Of a DNA stretch of 53,279 nt, positions 43,078 to 51,138 are shown one piece after another. Positions within the stretch are counted from its first letter, which is position 1. Each line of letters starts with the position of its first letter. The stretch is taken from positions 1 to 53,279 of the forward strand of contig DAOUMU010000039.1 in assembly GCA_034409055.1 (NCBI GenBank). Direction: 5' to 3'. This stretch comes from DAOUMU01 sp034409055. GTDB taxonomy: Bacteria > Chloroflexota > Anaerolineae > 4572-78 > J111. The notes under the pieces were generated by a model. That model made no database searches and was not told the origin of the DNA. It worked only from the letters and a program-made list of their open reading frames with translations. Made by a program: the position numbers and the translations under genes.

Positions 43078-45138
43078 CTAATCTAAATCTGCCTTGGTCC
43101 AGCTAATTCTCTCCTCAGCCCAGCCCCGGCTGGCGAATGTATCTGCTCCCACAAAGCCGTCGGGAGAGCCTGCCATGGTGAAGAGTTGGCGCTTACCACT
43201 GCCGTCTGGAGTCATGGCCCACACCGCCCAGGGACCACCTCGACTGCTGACAAAGGCGATGGCATTGCCATCCGGCGACCAGGTCGGTAAACCGTCGTCA
43301 GCCGGATCATCGGTCAGGCGCTGCAGACCGGAACCGTCAATGTTGGCCACATAAATATCCCAATTCCCTTCCCGACGAGACATAAAGACGATTTGCTGGC
43401 CATCTGGAGATAAGGCCGGAGCAGTATCTTCGTCGACGTTGGTCACGGTTTGAATATCTTCCAGGCCAGGAGAGGCAATCCGCAGTCCATAGGCTGTCGT
43501 CCCCCACCCCTTGAAAACAAGCTGACCGTTTGGACCAATGGTCGGGTACTCACCCTCACCAATGACGATTCCCTCATCCTCTTTAAAGTCTGTAGAACCA
43601 TTCACTCTGATCAGTTGGGATTGACGTCCCCCGGAGCGGCGTGACAGGAAAATTACGTCCTGACCATCGGCAGTCCAGGTCGGTAGTTGGTCTTCAACAA
43701 AGTTAGCAATAACTTTTAGATTAGCCCCGGAGACATCCATTGTGACCAGGCCCCGTGAATCGCCGGCCCAGGAGTGAAAAGCGATGCGTGAACCGTCAGC
43801 ACTGAAAGCCGGCTGGCTGGCTTGAGCCCGGAAAAATTTGGTGCCTGAACCATCGGCCTGCCCAAAATAGATATCGAAATCATTCCCGTTAAAGACCGGG
43901 TAGGCAATGGTCCCTACCAGCGCAGATTTGGGCACGACCCGGGGCGCGGGAATGACCGGCGGACGAGTTGGGGTCGGGGTTGGTTCAAGCGTGGGCGTAG
44001 GGGTGACTACTGCTGCCACAGTCGTCGCTGTCTCTTCAGGCTGAACTGTGCCCAGGGCCAGGGCTAACTCTTTGCCGGCGTCAATCGTACCCAGTCCCAA
44101 AACGATGGGATTATCGACATCGGGGGATTGGAAAACTAATTCGAAGTCGTAGATTTGAGGTTGAAGCTCAAAGATTAAACTTTCGGGCACGCTGCCCCCA
44201 GGGGTTAAGTTCAAATCGTCAAAGCGGTCAACCACTCCCAGTCGTTTTAAGCCCTCGGGACTGGTGGTGCCACCCGCTTCAGACAGGGTCTGACCATCAC
44301 CAGTGCGCATTGAGAAATTACTTGTGGACAGATTAAAGGGCGCATTGCCGACATTTTCTACCCGTACCTTGACCAGGAAGAGGGCCTTATCGGTACTGGG
44401 CAATGCGCCCAGGATAATAGGCCGAACTTCTGAGGACAGAATTTTTACGACCGGGATGGCAAGCTGCGGGCCAGGCGGGGTGGGCGTGTCGGCCGGCGGG
44501 CTCCCCGGTGTTTGCAGCGTTAAGCTGCCATCAGTCGCCCGGCCAGCGACAGTTGGTTCTGCGCTGGGTTGTTCAGTTGGTTGGGCTACGGGTTGGCTGG
44601 TCGTTTCTTCTTGGCCACCAAACCCACCAAACATAACAAAGAAAACACCGGCCAGAATCAGTAAAAGGAGAATAGCCCCCAGACCAATAGCCCACGGCAA
44701 AATGGACGCTGTCGGCCGTTGGGCGACCGGCGGTGGGGCAGCACTGATCACCGTGGCCGGTTTTCGTTGGGCTGGCATGACCATGGTTGATTGGGAGGCG
44801 GGGGCCTTCTCCCAGGTAAGACGAGTTTCAGCCATCTGTACGGTCTGGCCAACAGCCATCTTTTCCCAGGTATCCGGCTCAATACGAGTCGTGCCAACAA
44901 GGGTACCATTGGCACTGTTCAAATCTTTAATTTGTAACGTGTTTCCTGTACGGCGTATCTCGGCATGGTAACGGGAAGTACGCGGGTCTGTTAGCACCAC
45001 ATCATTATCCAACTCACGACCTAGACGTATAATGGCGCCCTCATCTTCGGGCAGAGGAAATTTTTTAGACTGGCCGCCGGGCTGATGTATGATTAAATGG
45101 TCCTGAAAATAATCTTGTTTCTCGGAAATTTCGGACAT
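43078..45138 (-). CDS. FHA domain / transmembrane / PD40 propeller protein
   Basis: The 686-residue protein has an N-terminal forkhead-associated domain (about 12-110: LGRELDNDVVL, SRYHAEI, SANGTLVG) that binds phosphothreonine. A Pro-rich linker, one membrane helix (about 147-172), an immunoglobulin-like domain (about 220-355, VRVENVGNAPFNLS) and a TolB-type PD40 propeller (about 415-660: SADGSRIAFHS, SPDGQQIVFMS, SPDGNAIAFVS) follow. The FHA side is cytoplasmic and the propeller is outside, so it could couple Ser/Thr kinase signalling to the cell envelope. No Ser/Thr kinase is in the window. Its last blades resemble those of the zinc-ribbon protein at 31801-34050. Confidence 0.9.
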   Translation of the reverse strand: MSEISEKQDYFQDHLIIHQPGGQSKKFPLPEDEGAIIRLGRELDNDVVLTDPRTSRYHAEIRRTGNTLQIKDLNSANGTLVGTTRIEPDTWEKMAVGQTVQMAETRLTWEKAPASQSTMVMPAQRKPATVISAAPPPVAQRPTASILPWAIGLGAILLLLILAGVFFVMFGGFGGQEETTSQPVAQPTEQPSAEPTVAGRATDGSLTLQTPGSPPADTPTPPGPQLAIPVVKILSSEVRPIILGALPSTDKALFLVKVRVENVGNAPFNLSTSNFSMRTGDGQTLSEAGGTTSPEGLKRLGVVDRFDDLNLTPGGSVPESLIFELQPQIYDFELVFQSPDVDNPIVLGLGTIDAGKELALALGTVQPEETATTVAAVVTPTPTLEPTPTPTRPPVIPAPRVVPKSALVGTIAYPVFNGNDFDIYFGQADGSGTKFFRAQASQPAFSADGSRIAFHSWAGDSRGLVTMDVSGANLKVIANFVEDQLPTWTADGQDVIFLSRRSGGRQSQLIRVNGSTDFKEDEGIVIGEGEYPTIGPNGQLVFKGWGTTAYGLRIASPGLEDIQTVTNVDEDTAPALSPDGQQIVFMSRREGNWDIYVANIDGSGLQRLTDDPADDGLPTWSPDGNAIAFVSSRGGPWAVWAMTPDGSGKRQLFTMAGSPDGFVGADTFASRGWAEERISWTKADLD

Positions 45139-45465
45139 TCCTGCAATTACCTCACATTATAATAGAGAGTTTGTAACTACCTACCATGTCATTCTGAACG
45201 AGCACAGCGAGTGAAGAATCTCCTATTTCGCCTTGAATTTGTTCTCGTTGTCGGAGATTCCTCGTCGTTTATGCCCTTTGGGTACTGCGCTCCTCGGAAT
45301 GACATGAGGCTAGGCAGTTACGAGAGTTTAGTCCCGCAAGACCTTCATCTATATTAATACTCGCGCTTGAACGAAAGCCTTCATCTTCCAGCTTGAATAG
45401 GCAGAAGAAATTATCTTAACTCATCAATAGTAAGGGAATTTTCAAAATGGAGCAAACTAACCGAC
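45139..45465. other. 327-bp intergenic region with dispersed element D
   Basis: Mostly filled by element D (45173-45320). The rest shows no gene or terminator I can support. Confidence 0.5.
45173..45320. repeat. Dispersed element D, copy 2
   Basis: GTAACTACCTACCATGTCATTC at the left and the complement of GTAACTGCCTAGCCTCATGTC at the right form inverted ends. The element is opposite in orientation to 15383-15543 and shares its ends almost exactly, with a different middle. Confidence 0.88.
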
Positions 45466-46545
45466 TCAAGATGAAATGACCGCCGAGATAACTTTGGCCA
45501 GGGTGGGGGGATGCAATACCATATTGGCATAGGATGCGTTGGCCATCGGACAATGACATTCACCCCGGTAAATACTATGCCGCAGTTTGGCCATCGAGTC
45601 ACTCTGCCATATTGGTCGTAGGTCGTAATTGGTTTCGCGCAAATTACCTGCACCCTCAGCCCGGATGCAGCAACTCCAAACATCACCGTTTGGGGCGATT
45701 TGGCAACTGGCCCAGCCGGCGTAACAGGGAATGACCTGCCGCTGCTCATATAGAATGTGTTTGGCCAGTTGATAATATTCAGCCCGAAAGGCCTGGGTAA
45801 CTCTGGCAAACCCTTTGACCGGCCGCTGGCGCGCTTTTTGACTGAGAAAATCGGCAATGGGGCCATACTTGTTGGCCACCGGGGTAATTTCCCAACCAAC
45901 GGTATCCAGTTCGACCCGCTCTTCGGCAATTTCGGTGATGTAGCTGTCCGGTTCTAAAAATTCCAGCCCGGCATAAATCTCAAAAAAGCGATCAATGTTG
46001 TAATTGGAGATAACCGTGTGGTTGGTCAACACCAGATTTTTGTGCTGCTTTTGCAGCCCCTTTAGCTCGGTCCAGGTTTTCATGGCCTTCTGCCAGTTGC
46101 CCGGAACCATGCGGATTTCGTCGTGACGCTGGCCGACCTCATCCAAAGATAGGTTGATACCGATGGTGGTCCTGGGAGCGCCCTGACACAGACGATCAAC
46201 CTGACTGATAATTTGTTTGGTCAGAATACCATTGGTCGGAATAGTAATGACCGAGGGAGAACAATGTTGGTAGGCCGACAGGGCCATATCAGCCATATCC
46301 CGGCGCAGAAAGGGTTCGCCGCCGGTAAAGGTAAAATAAAGGGGGCCTCGGCCAATATTGGCAAAGGTTTTATCCCATTCTGCCAGGGTCATATCGTCGT
46401 TGGGCTTGCGCCACACATCACAGGTTTTACATTTGCTGTTGCAACGGTAGCTAACGCTGACCACAATCGAAAAAGGCAACAGGGTAGGCCAGCCAAATCG
46501 GCGATAAGTCCAATAAAAGGGAAGTTTTGTCAAAAGTCTGAGCAT
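45466..46545 (-). CDS. Radical SAM protein with C-terminal SPASM-like iron-sulfur region
   Basis: 359 residues from ATG 46545. A GTG at 46590 would overlap the upstream gene. The radical SAM cluster is C35-x3-C39-x2-C42 (YRCNSKCKTC). TGGEPFLR is the next family motif. Near the C-terminus, CYAGWASC, GDVWSCC and CHCP give six or more cysteines of a SPASM/twitch-type auxiliary cluster. Members of this group modify peptides or act as alcohol dehydrogenases and cofactor-maturation enzymes. No precursor peptide gene is evident nearby. It is the last gene of a three-gene radical SAM operon (about 20 bp spacing or a small overlap). Confidence 0.85.
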   Translation of the reverse strand: MLRLLTKLPFYWTYRRFGWPTLLPFSIVVSVSYRCNSKCKTCDVWRKPNDDMTLAEWDKTFANIGRGPLYFTFTGGEPFLRRDMADMALSAYQHCSPSVITIPTNGILTKQIISQVDRLCQGAPRTTIGINLSLDEVGQRHDEIRMVPGNWQKAMKTWTELKGLQKQHKNLVLTNHTVISNYNIDRFFEIYAGLEFLEPDSYITEIAEERVELDTVGWEITPVANKYGPIADFLSQKARQRPVKGFARVTQAFRAEYYQLAKHILYEQRQVIPCYAGWASCQIAPNGDVWSCCIRAEGAGNLRETNYDLRPIWQSDSMAKLRHSIYRGECHCPMANASYANMVLHPPTLAKVISAVISS

Positions 46546-46564
46546 AATACCGCAGGGGGAGCCC

Positions 46565-48250
46565 TTAGGCTGTGGCCGTTTCTCTTTCACCTAAACCCAG
46601 CAGCATATTGGCCGCGGTCTTTAGATAATAGGGGAAACGTTGCCAGGTATCTTTGCGGGTAGCAATACGCATAATGCGCCTGGGACGCAGATAAAAGCGG
46701 CGATGGGCCTCGTGCCACTTGCGCTCTATTGTTTCTTTATCCAGGTCACCAAAGGCAAAGTGGGCTTGGTCGCTTTGAATGGCCAGTTGCGACCAATCCA
46801 TATCATGCGAGAAGACATCGCCGTGCTCCTGCAGCGTTTCCCACATTTCCGTCCCGGGGAACGGCGCAGCCATCATGAAGTGAGCCAGGTCGGGATCAAG
46901 TTCCAGGGCCAGTTGGATGGTTTTCTCCATCGACTCTTCGGTTTCGCCGGGCATGCCAAAGATAAAGAAGCCCATCGTTTGTATTTTGGCTCGCCTGGCC
47001 CACTTAAAGGCCCGGCGGACCATCTCAATCGTTTGCCCTTTTTTGACGACATGGCGCAGCATCCAATCATCGCCATTTTCGACGCCAAACCCAACCCGCT
47101 TGCAACCGGCCGCTTTCATCAAATCAAACAGTTCCTGGTCGGTGTTATTCACCTTCATGCCATGGACGGTCACCCAGGGCACGTGGTTCAGATTGGCTTT
47201 AATCAGCGCCCGGCATAATTCTTTGGCTCGCTTTCTGTCCAGGTTCCAGATGTCGTCGGTGATACCAATTTCGGTGGCCCCCAGGTCGTTAACTAACCAA
47301 CGCCATTCGGCGATAACATTTTCGACGCTGCGCCCCCGCCAGGTATCCCCGGTAATCGGCTTGGAACAGTAGGTGCACTTGTAAGGGCACCCCCGTGAGG
47401 TGACGATGGTGTAAGCCCGGGCATGCATATCCAGGCCGTCAGTCAGCGGATTGAGGTTGGTATAGCGCTCGATTTTAAACAGGTGATGCGCCGGGAAGGG
47501 GATGGCGTCAATGTCATCAGGCAGCAGGCGGTCGGGATTGTGGACAATTTTGCCCGCTTTGTTCCGCCACGACAAGCCCAAAATCTTAGCCCAGCCCGCT
47601 TGCGGATCAAACAGACGCGGCTTGACTGCCAGGTTTTGAATTTTTAATTTTGAAGGCAGCCCCCCCGGCCCCCCAAAGGGGGGTGAATACGGTAAAATTC
47701 CCCCCCCTGGGGGGTTAGACGGTAAAATTCCCCCCCCTGGGGGGTTAGACGGTAAAATTCCCCCCTCTGGGGGGTTAGACGGTAAAATTCCCTCCTCTGG
47801 GGGGGTAGACGGTAAAATTCCCCCCTCTGGGGGGTTAGGGGGACCGTTACCCCTCGAATCCGCTTCCAGGGCTTGCAAGATTTCAATGAGGGTGTATTCG
47901 CCCTCGCCCCGCACAACCAGGTCGACCTGATTTTTCTCCATTGACTCGTGCGGCATCAGGGTTAAATGCGGCCCACCCAGGATGGTCAGCGCCCCGTGTT
48001 TTTTAGCGATGGTGGCCGCTTCCCAGGCCTCGACAATCAGCGGCGTGGGAGCAGATAGACACACAATGTCAAACGGATCACGGGCCAACTTCTCAGCCAG
48101 CGTTTCAAATTCTTCCTCAACGGCCGCGTCCCAGATTTCAACCTCGTAACCGTGGGCCAGGAGCGAACCGGCCAGGTAGCCCAGGCCCATGTGGATATGT
48201 TTTCGGCTATTCCAGGTACCGGATTCGGGGCTGGCGAGTAAGATTCTCAA
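46565..48250 (-). CDS. B12-binding radical SAM protein with in-frame 30-bp repeat insertion
   Basis: 561 residues from a TTG at 48250, supported by GGGAGG six to seven bases upstream and by alignment with the neighbouring paralogue. The N-terminal cobalamin-type domain (1-130, LGGPHLTLMPHES, RGEGEYT) and radical SAM motif C288, C292, C295 (RGCPYKCTYC) are clear. Between them, residues about 137-198 are a Gly/Pro repeat (GGILPSNPPE units of ten residues) encoded by a tandem 30-bp DNA repeat and followed by a FGGPGGLP segment. The paralogue at 48267-49754 lacks it and is about 70 residues shorter at this point. The insertion sits in the linker, so the enzyme may stay active. Confidence 0.88.
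   Translation of the reverse strand: MRILLASPESGTWNSRKHIHMGLGYLAGSLLAHGYEVEIWDAAVEEEFETLAEKLARDPFDIVCLSAPTPLIVEAWEAATIAKKHGALTILGGPHLTLMPHESMEKNQVDLVVRGEGEYTLIEILQALEADSRGNGPPNPPEGGILPSTPPEEGILPSNPPEGGILPSNPPGGGILPSNPPGGGILPYSPPFGGPGGLPSKLKIQNLAVKPRLFDPQAGWAKILGLSWRNKAGKIVHNPDRLLPDDIDAIPFPAHHLFKIERYTNLNPLTDGLDMHARAYTIVTSRGCPYKCTYCSKPITGDTWRGRSVENVIAEWRWLVNDLGATEIGITDDIWNLDRKRAKELCRALIKANLNHVPWVTVHGMKVNNTDQELFDLMKAAGCKRVGFGVENGDDWMLRHVVKKGQTIEMVRRAFKWARRAKIQTMGFFIFGMPGETEESMEKTIQLALELDPDLAHFMMAAPFPGTEMWETLQEHGDVFSHDMDWSQLAIQSDQAHFAFGDLDKETIERKWHEAHRRFYLRPRRIMRIATRKDTWQRFPYYLKTAANMLLGLGERETATA
47691..47840. repeat. Five 30-bp tandem repeats inside a coding region
   Basis: Units begin at 47691, 47721, 47751, 47781 and 47811 with the form GGTAAAATTC-CCCCC-TGGGGGGTTAGAC. 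Each unit contains a C5-7/G5-7 hairpin. The period is 30 bp with no spacers. The flank at 47660-47690 (CCCCCCGGCCCCCCAAAGGGGGG) is a related palindrome. The array is in frame with the radical SAM gene. Confidence 0.95.
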
Positions 48251-48266
48251 TTTCGTCCTCCCTAAC

Positions 48267-49754
48267 CTAAACCTGCGCCGTTTCAACCGACTTGCGCAGT
48301 TCTGTCTTCTCTTTTTGCGGGAAGATGGTCTTAAAGGCTACTTTAAAGGTTCGTCGCCAATTAAGCCAGAAATCCTTTCGAGTTAAGGTCATAGCAATGC
48401 GATGGGGACGCAAATAAAAGCGGCGATAGGCTTCTTTCCATTTGCGTTCGACCAGTTCGGCGGTCATATCCCCTAGCTCATAACGGGCCCGGCCATCAAA
48501 GAAAACGTAATCTTCCCAATCATCCAGCAACAGCCGGCCCTGGCGTTTGGCAATCTCATAAACTTTTGTGCCGGGATAGGGGGTCATCATAGAGAAGTTC
48601 GCAATCAGGGGGTCAAGTTCACAGGCAAATTTGATGGTCCGATCCATCGCCTCTTCGGTTTCGCCGGGCAAGCCAATGATAAAGAAGCCAATCGTTTCCA
48701 GGCCGACTGCCTTGGCATTTTTAAATGCCTGCCGGATAGTATCGTGGTCGATTTTCTTATCAATGGACAGCAGCACGTCGGGATCCCCGCTTTCCACGCC
48801 AAACGCAGTCCGTTTCAGGCCGGCCTTTTTGAGCTTGCCTAATAACGCCCTGGTGGCCAGATTGGCCCGGATGCCATTGACAAAAATCCAGGGCACGTGG
48901 TTAACCTTATGCTCAATAAAAAGGTCGGCTATTCGCTCCAGGCGATCGACCTGGATATTGGCCGAGTCGTCTAAAACGCCAATCTCCTGGGCGCCTAAAT
49001 CCCAGACCAGATGTTGCCACTCGGCCAGGACATTTTCCGGGCTGCGGGCTCGCCACTTAATGGGCATAATACTTTGGGAGCAGAAGGTACAGCGATAGGG
49101 GCAGCCACGGGAAGTCATGACCGAAAAAGATTTGGCCCCATCAACGGCATCGGTGGCCGGCTGGAGATTGGTATAGCGATCCATTTTGAAGAAATGGTAG
49201 GCCGGGAAGGGCAGGGTGTCCAAATCGGCGATGGGGGGATAGTCTGGATTGTGCCGTTCCTGTTGATCGTTGGTAAAGTAGCTAATGCCCAATAAGCCGT
49301 CCAGGAGGCCGGCCTGAGGATCAAGTAAATCCTGGGCGGTGAAATCTGGCTGAGCTTTTTGGGCGTTTTCGATGATCTGGCACAGCTTAACCCACACCGC
49401 TTCGCCTTCGCCCCGGACGACGATGTCCACCTCGGGCCGGCCGGCGCTTTCGGCGGGCAGCACCGACACGTGAGGCCCACCCAAAACGACCGGAATATCC
49501 TTGACCGCTTTAATCGCCTGGGCCGTCCGCCAGGCCGACTTGACCTGGGGCGTGTTGGCGGTAATACCGACGAGGTCAGGCTCAAAGCGGCCAATGGCCT
49601 CGGTAATCGGTTCATCTTCAACATCGGCGTCAAACAGTAGCACTTCATCCCCCCGTTCTTCCGACACAGCGGCCAAATAGGCCAGGCCCAGGTGGGGTGT
49701 GGTGCGGGTATCGATGGGCAGACGAAACCGGGGATTGACGATCATTACACGCAT
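48267..49754 (-). CDS. B12-binding radical SAM protein, paralogue of the next gene
   Basis: The 495-residue protein has an N-terminal cobalamin-type domain (GITANTPQ, VLGGPHVSVLPAES, RGEGEAVW) and a radical SAM domain with C218, C222, C225 (RGCPYRCTFC). Conserved FGVESGD and GLPGETEEAMD strands follow, with a basic C-terminal region (RRFYLRPHRI). It aligns along its whole length with the downstream 46565-48250 protein, except that it lacks the repeat insertion. The two arose by tandem duplication. GGAGG precedes the ATG by eleven bases. Its stop lies 16 bp ahead of the next gene's TTG. Substrate unknown. Confidence 0.9.
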   Translation of the reverse strand: MRVMIVNPRFRLPIDTRTTPHLGLAYLAAVSEERGDEVLLFDADVEDEPITEAIGRFEPDLVGITANTPQVKSAWRTAQAIKAVKDIPVVLGGPHVSVLPAESAGRPEVDIVVRGEGEAVWVKLCQIIENAQKAQPDFTAQDLLDPQAGLLDGLLGISYFTNDQQERHNPDYPPIADLDTLPFPAYHFFKMDRYTNLQPATDAVDGAKSFSVMTSRGCPYRCTFCSQSIMPIKWRARSPENVLAEWQHLVWDLGAQEIGVLDDSANIQVDRLERIADLFIEHKVNHVPWIFVNGIRANLATRALLGKLKKAGLKRTAFGVESGDPDVLLSIDKKIDHDTIRQAFKNAKAVGLETIGFFIIGLPGETEEAMDRTIKFACELDPLIANFSMMTPYPGTKVYEIAKRQGRLLLDDWEDYVFFDGRARYELGDMTAELVERKWKEAYRRFYLRPHRIAMTLTRKDFWLNWRRTFKVAFKTIFPQKEKTELRKSVETAQV

Positions 49755-49965
49755 GAGTAACTAACCTCCCAGGGAGATAATTTTTATAGTTATTTTTATA
49801 ATAATTCCTGATTCTACAATACGATCACGTTCTGGGCAAAATTGGGCTTTTGGAATCTTCAGCCCAAAAATGACCCCCTCACTATAACCCATATCGCCCG
49901 GCTACGCAATTGGGAAAAGCGCGTAAAGACCCGGTCAGGGGTCAGTCATTTGGCTTACGGCCGGC

Positions 49966-50090
49966 TCCTATGTCATTCTGAGCGACTAACCCCTATGTCA
50001 TTCTGAGCGACCAACTTCTATGTCATTCTGAGCAACCAATTCCTATGTCATTCTGAGCGACCAACTCCTATGTCATTCTGAGCGACCAAG
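49966..50090. repeat. 25-bp tandem repeat, five units, derived from element D ends
   Basis: TATGTCATTCTGAG begins at 49969, 49994, 50019, 50044 and 50069, exactly 25 bp apart, with CGACCAACTCC-like joining bases. The repeated words are those at the ends of element D. The array runs into AGCGAAGAATCTC, the usual interior of that element. Confidence 0.92.
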
Positions 50091-50180
50091 GGGAGCGAAG
50101 AATCTCTACGGCAGGCAACTTAAGGGATAAAAAATTTCACATAATGACGAACAACAGACAACAGACCACAGACCACTGCT

Positions 50181-50328
50181 AAGGCAGTTCCGAAAAAATG
50201 ATTGTCCCAACTCCGTGAAACGTGAAGCGTGAAACGTGATGTTTTTACGCCATAAACCCTCACGTTTCACGTTTTACGCTTCACGTCGCCGAAAGTTTTG
50301 GGATGATTTAAATTTCGGAACTCCCTAA
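50181..50328. repeat. Element E, copy 2, with CGTGAAA heptamer core
   Basis: The outer arms AAGGCAGTTCCGAAAAAATG...GTCCCAA and GGGATGATTTAAATTTCGGAACTCCCT are inverted and match those of 19119-19251. The core has four heptamers CGTGAAA, CGTGAAG, CGTGAAA, CGTGATG (50214-50241) facing CACGTTT-type heptamers (about 50258-50286). Confidence 0.88.
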
Positions 50329-50460
50329 AGCTATTTGCCGCCAAAAGGTTAGTGATGCTGTTTGACGTACAGGAACGACGGATATATGCTTATCCATAGA
50401 ACCAGAATCGACAATGAAAAAGTAGCTTCCGGTAAGGCAACCCCATAAAGAATCCAACCA

Positions 50461-50600
50461 CGTAAAACGTAAAGCGTAAAACGTAAAAGCAAGGCATCGA
50501 TAGGTCATTACGCTTCACGTTTTACGTTTCACGAGTTGGCTAGCGACATCAAGCGGGAGTTACTTTTTGCCCCGCTGGCAAGCCAAATTCTGGTTTGATG
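50461..50600. repeat. CGTAAAA heptamer hairpin joined to dispersed element F, copy 2
   Basis: Four heptamers CGTAAAA, CGTAAAG, CGTAAAA, CGTAAAA (50461-50488) face CGCTTCA, CGTTTTA, CGTTTCA (50511-50531). From 50501 to 50600 the sequence aligns with 35281-35380, including GGCTAGCGACATCAAG and CTGGTTTGATGT. Confidence 0.88.
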
Positions 50601-50685
50601 TTATCCCTACAAAGAGGCGATGCCTGGTAGGCTGAACCGTTTAATGGGTGGATGATGACTAATGACTTAAGGAGGCTCCCATATT

Positions 50686-51096
50686 ATGGCCAAACGAAAG
50701 AAAAGACCTCCCAGAAAGAGGCGACAGCCCTACAGAGAGACGACGCACTCGGTCAGTCGTGTCCAGATGAACATCACCACTGAGGCTGACTACATTATTG
50801 AGCGAGCGCAAGAGCGGGATGGGCGGGTAGTTAGCCTTGGCCCTCTGGTGTTCTTTTCCACAGAAACAGGTGATGCTTGGGTCCTCGACCCGGCGGACAG
50901 CCTGGCCCTTTGCCTGGCCCGTGATGGAGAGCGCCAATCCTTTCATATCACCGAGACGGCCAGCCAGTTTGCCATCGACTGGCAGGCAAATTATCGAATT
51001 GAGGGTGATCTGTTCATAGTTTTTGAGCAGCGATCTGGCCGGACTCGCTCTATTGCCGGCTATCCTGTCCGAGAGTTGAAGCGGCTCATGAGATAG
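50686..51096 (+). CDS. Small hypothetical protein with very basic N-terminus
   Basis: I do not recognise this 136-residue protein. Residues 2-16 are almost all Lys, Arg or Pro (KRKKRPPRKRR), suggesting nucleic-acid or membrane-surface contact. The rest is a mixed alpha/beta globular stretch (LGPLVFFSTETGDAWVLDP, FIVFEQRSGRTRSI). GGAGG lies ten bases before the ATG. It is 42 bp upstream of the pRiA4b-like gene on the same strand, so the two may be one transcript. Confidence 0.7.
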   Translation: MAKRKKRPPRKRRQPYRETTHSVSRVQMNITTEADYIIERAQERDGRVVSLGPLVFFSTETGDAWVLDPADSLALCLARDGERQSFHITETASQFAIDWQANYRIEGDLFIVFEQRSGRTRSIAGYPVRELKRLMR

Positions 51097-51138
51097 CATG
51101 TGGGGGCGATTAAAGTTTTTTGAGGTGAAAACAAACTG

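Larger units (their letters stand above)
49755..50685. other. 931-bp repeat-rich intergenic region
   Basis: It contains a five-unit 25-bp tandem repeat (49966-50090), a CAACAGA heptamer array (50152-50176), element E copy 2 (50181-50328), and a heptamer hairpin fused to element F copy 2 (50461-50600). No gene is supported. The promoters of the divergent flanking operons must lie here. Confidence 0.7.

Noticed and set aside
44303..44971. 222-residue plus-strand frame opposite the FHA-PD40 gene
   Set aside because: It is a shadow of Pro/Thr-rich linker and FHA coding sequence, with no known domain.
47691..47840. 30-bp repeats as a CRISPR array
   Set aside because: Units are directly contiguous with no spacers and lie in frame inside a radical SAM gene.
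49966..50090. 25-bp repeats as a CRISPR array
   Set aside because: The joining bases are themselves repeated and there are no unique spacers or cas genes.
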